From contig JAAENB010000493.1 of the NCBI GenBank assembly GCA_024224995.1, positions 1 through 5,170 on the forward strand: a DNA stretch of 5,170 nucleotides, read 5' to 3'. Numbering within the stretch: the stretch's first letter is position 1; every line of letters starts with the position of its first letter. This document shows, piece by piece, positions 4,335 to 5,170 of this stretch. A program made the position numbers and the translations under genes. Source of the DNA: a bacterium. Lineage in GTDB: Bacteria; Spirochaetota; UBA4802; UBA5550. The notes under the pieces are model-generated. The model saw only the letters and a list, made by a program, of their open reading frames with translations, was not told the origin of the DNA and did no database searches.

Positions 4335-5170
4335 ATGAATGGCATAAACAAAAAATCGACCGGGAGCATGAGCCGCTTATTATTTATTACCATTTTCTAT
4401 GCTATTATCGCACTGATGAGCACTCTTCCGGCAGCCGCATCTATAACAGAGACCATTGTATTAAACAATGAAATTCATCAGTACGACCTGGGAAAACGGG
4501 TAGATTATCTTGAAGACAAAACCGGGAAAATGGATATCGACGATATTCTTTCGAATGAACCGGGACAGGTCTTTACCCGGAGCACAATGGACAAACTCAA
4601 TTTTGGTTTTACCGGGTCCGTATACTGGATACGGTTCCGGGTGAAGAACGAAAACCGGGAAATAAATAATTACCTTCTTGAAGCAGGATATCCCCATCTC
4701 GATGATATAGTTCTTTATTTCATTGATGAAGAAGGAAACAGGGCAACAAAAACCGGTTCCGACCGGCGAACCTTTAAAGAACGCGAGGTGCTGCACAGGA
4801 ATTTCATCTTTAAATTCAACATCCTCCGGGGAGAGGAAAAAACTGTCTATATGAGAGTGCGGACAAACAGTTCATTCCAGGTTCCCCTTAACATCTGGGA
4901 ACCGGTCGCTTTTGCTGAAAAAGTAAACCGGGAACAGACAGGATTGGGAATATACTACGGAATTATCCTGGTTATGATCCTGTATAACCTTTTCATCTTT
5001 TTTGGGATCAGGGACAAAACCTATTTATATTACGTAATCTTTATTTTTATTTATGCGAATGGGCAATTATCCCTGAATGGCCTGGGGTTTGAATATGTGT
5101 GGTCCGATTACCCCCTGGTCTGGAATAAAAGTGTGGTCTTTTCACTTATCCTGGGCTTTTCCGGCATCAG
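4335..5170 (+). CDS. 7TMR-DISM membrane sensor protein, C-terminus outside the window
   Basis: 278 codons are visible and the frame stays open to the right edge. Residues 12-35 are a hydrophobic signal sequence ending in LPAAA. Residues about 38-190 match the extracellular 7TMR-DISMED2 domain: LGKRVDYLED (52-61), LNFGFTGSVYWIRFRV (88-103), GYPHLDDIVLYF (118-129), HRNFIFKF and YMRVRTNSSFQVPLNIWEP (172-190). REQTGLGIYYG (199-209) then leads into the 7TMR-DISM_7TM region, with helices near 207-223 and 230-250 and a further one starting at about 266. This family senses extracytoplasmic ligands, often thought to be carbohydrates, and signals through cytoplasmic output domains such as GGDEF, histidine kinase or PP2C. 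The output domain lies beyond 5170 and cannot be named. The start at 4335 gives the fullest signal sequence, but the only G-rich motif (GGG at 4319-4321) is 13 bases upstream, consistent with a leaderless start. Met12 (4368) has GGAG only one base away. Confidence 0.9.
   Translation, partial: MNGINKKSTGSMSRLLFITIFYAIIALMSTLPAAASITETIVLNNEIHQYDLGKRVDYLEDKTGKMDIDDILSNEPGQVFTRSTMDKLNFGFTGSVYWIRFRVKNENREINNYLLEAGYPHLDDIVLYFIDEEGNRATKTGSDRRTFKEREVLHRNFIFKFNILRGEEKTVYMRVRTNSSFQVPLNIWEPVAFAEKVNREQTGLGIYYGIILVMILYNLFIFFGIRDKTYLYYVIFIFIYANGQLSLNGLGFEYVWSDYPLVWNKSVVFSLILGFSGI

Noticed and set aside
4461..4796. Minus-strand frame of 111 codons inside the sensor gene
   Set aside because: It is antisense to the well-conserved DISMED2 domain.

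Overview
The window most likely comes from a spirochaete, probably a Spirochaetales/Treponema-type bacterium. The main evidence is the flagellin-like protein at 56-847. Its core matches the pattern of spirochaetal periplasmic flagellins (FlaB): SANGIY, LVDEVDRLAS, VGPNMNQR, ISTPEQANSSIG and KQRADLGAY. A lipoprotein with a long ankyrin array and a 7TMR-DISM sensor also fit a spirochaete. Species cannot be named from this sequence alone.

Layout, left to right. A minus-strand pair comes first: the divergent flagellin-like gene (847 to 56), then 17 bases later the start of a second gene with a hydrophobic, signal-peptide-like N-terminus, cut by the window edge (38 to 1). A 160-base divergent intergenic region follows, holding a candidate promoter in each direction. 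On the plus strand, 1008-2879 encodes a 623-residue predicted lipoprotein made almost entirely of ankyrin repeats. I count 16 full repeats plus a C-terminal cap. Repeats 3-16 sit in an exact 99-bp DNA period.

From the last base of that gene's stop codon the DNA changes character. There is a G-rich array with quadruplex potential (2879-2912), a perfect REP-like palindrome (2937-2956) and another short dispersed-type repeat (3001-3021). The last abuts the stop codon of a convergent, visibly more GC-rich patatin-like phospholipase gene (3873 to 3022). Upstream of the phospholipase, 3874-4334 contains no credible gene. It is a mosaic of short inverted repeats, including a second near-identical copy of the REP-like palindrome. 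The phospholipase gene is therefore bracketed by direct copies of one repeat.

A near-consensus promoter (TTGACA-17-TAAAAT) at 4299-4327 drives the last gene, a 7TMR-DISM membrane sensor that runs off the right edge (4335-5170). The promoter lies so close to the ATG that the transcript would be leaderless or nearly so.

How the genes work together. The only convincing co-transcription is flagellin-like plus the downstream exported protein. The other three genes are separately oriented, have their own signals, and share no evident pathway. I see no complete new defence or mobile system. The most unusual items are the flagellin with its polymerisation termini replaced, the young ankyrin array ending in a quadruplex-prone repeat, the repeat-bracketed phospholipase with mutually exclusive leader stems, and the apparently leaderless sensor gene.
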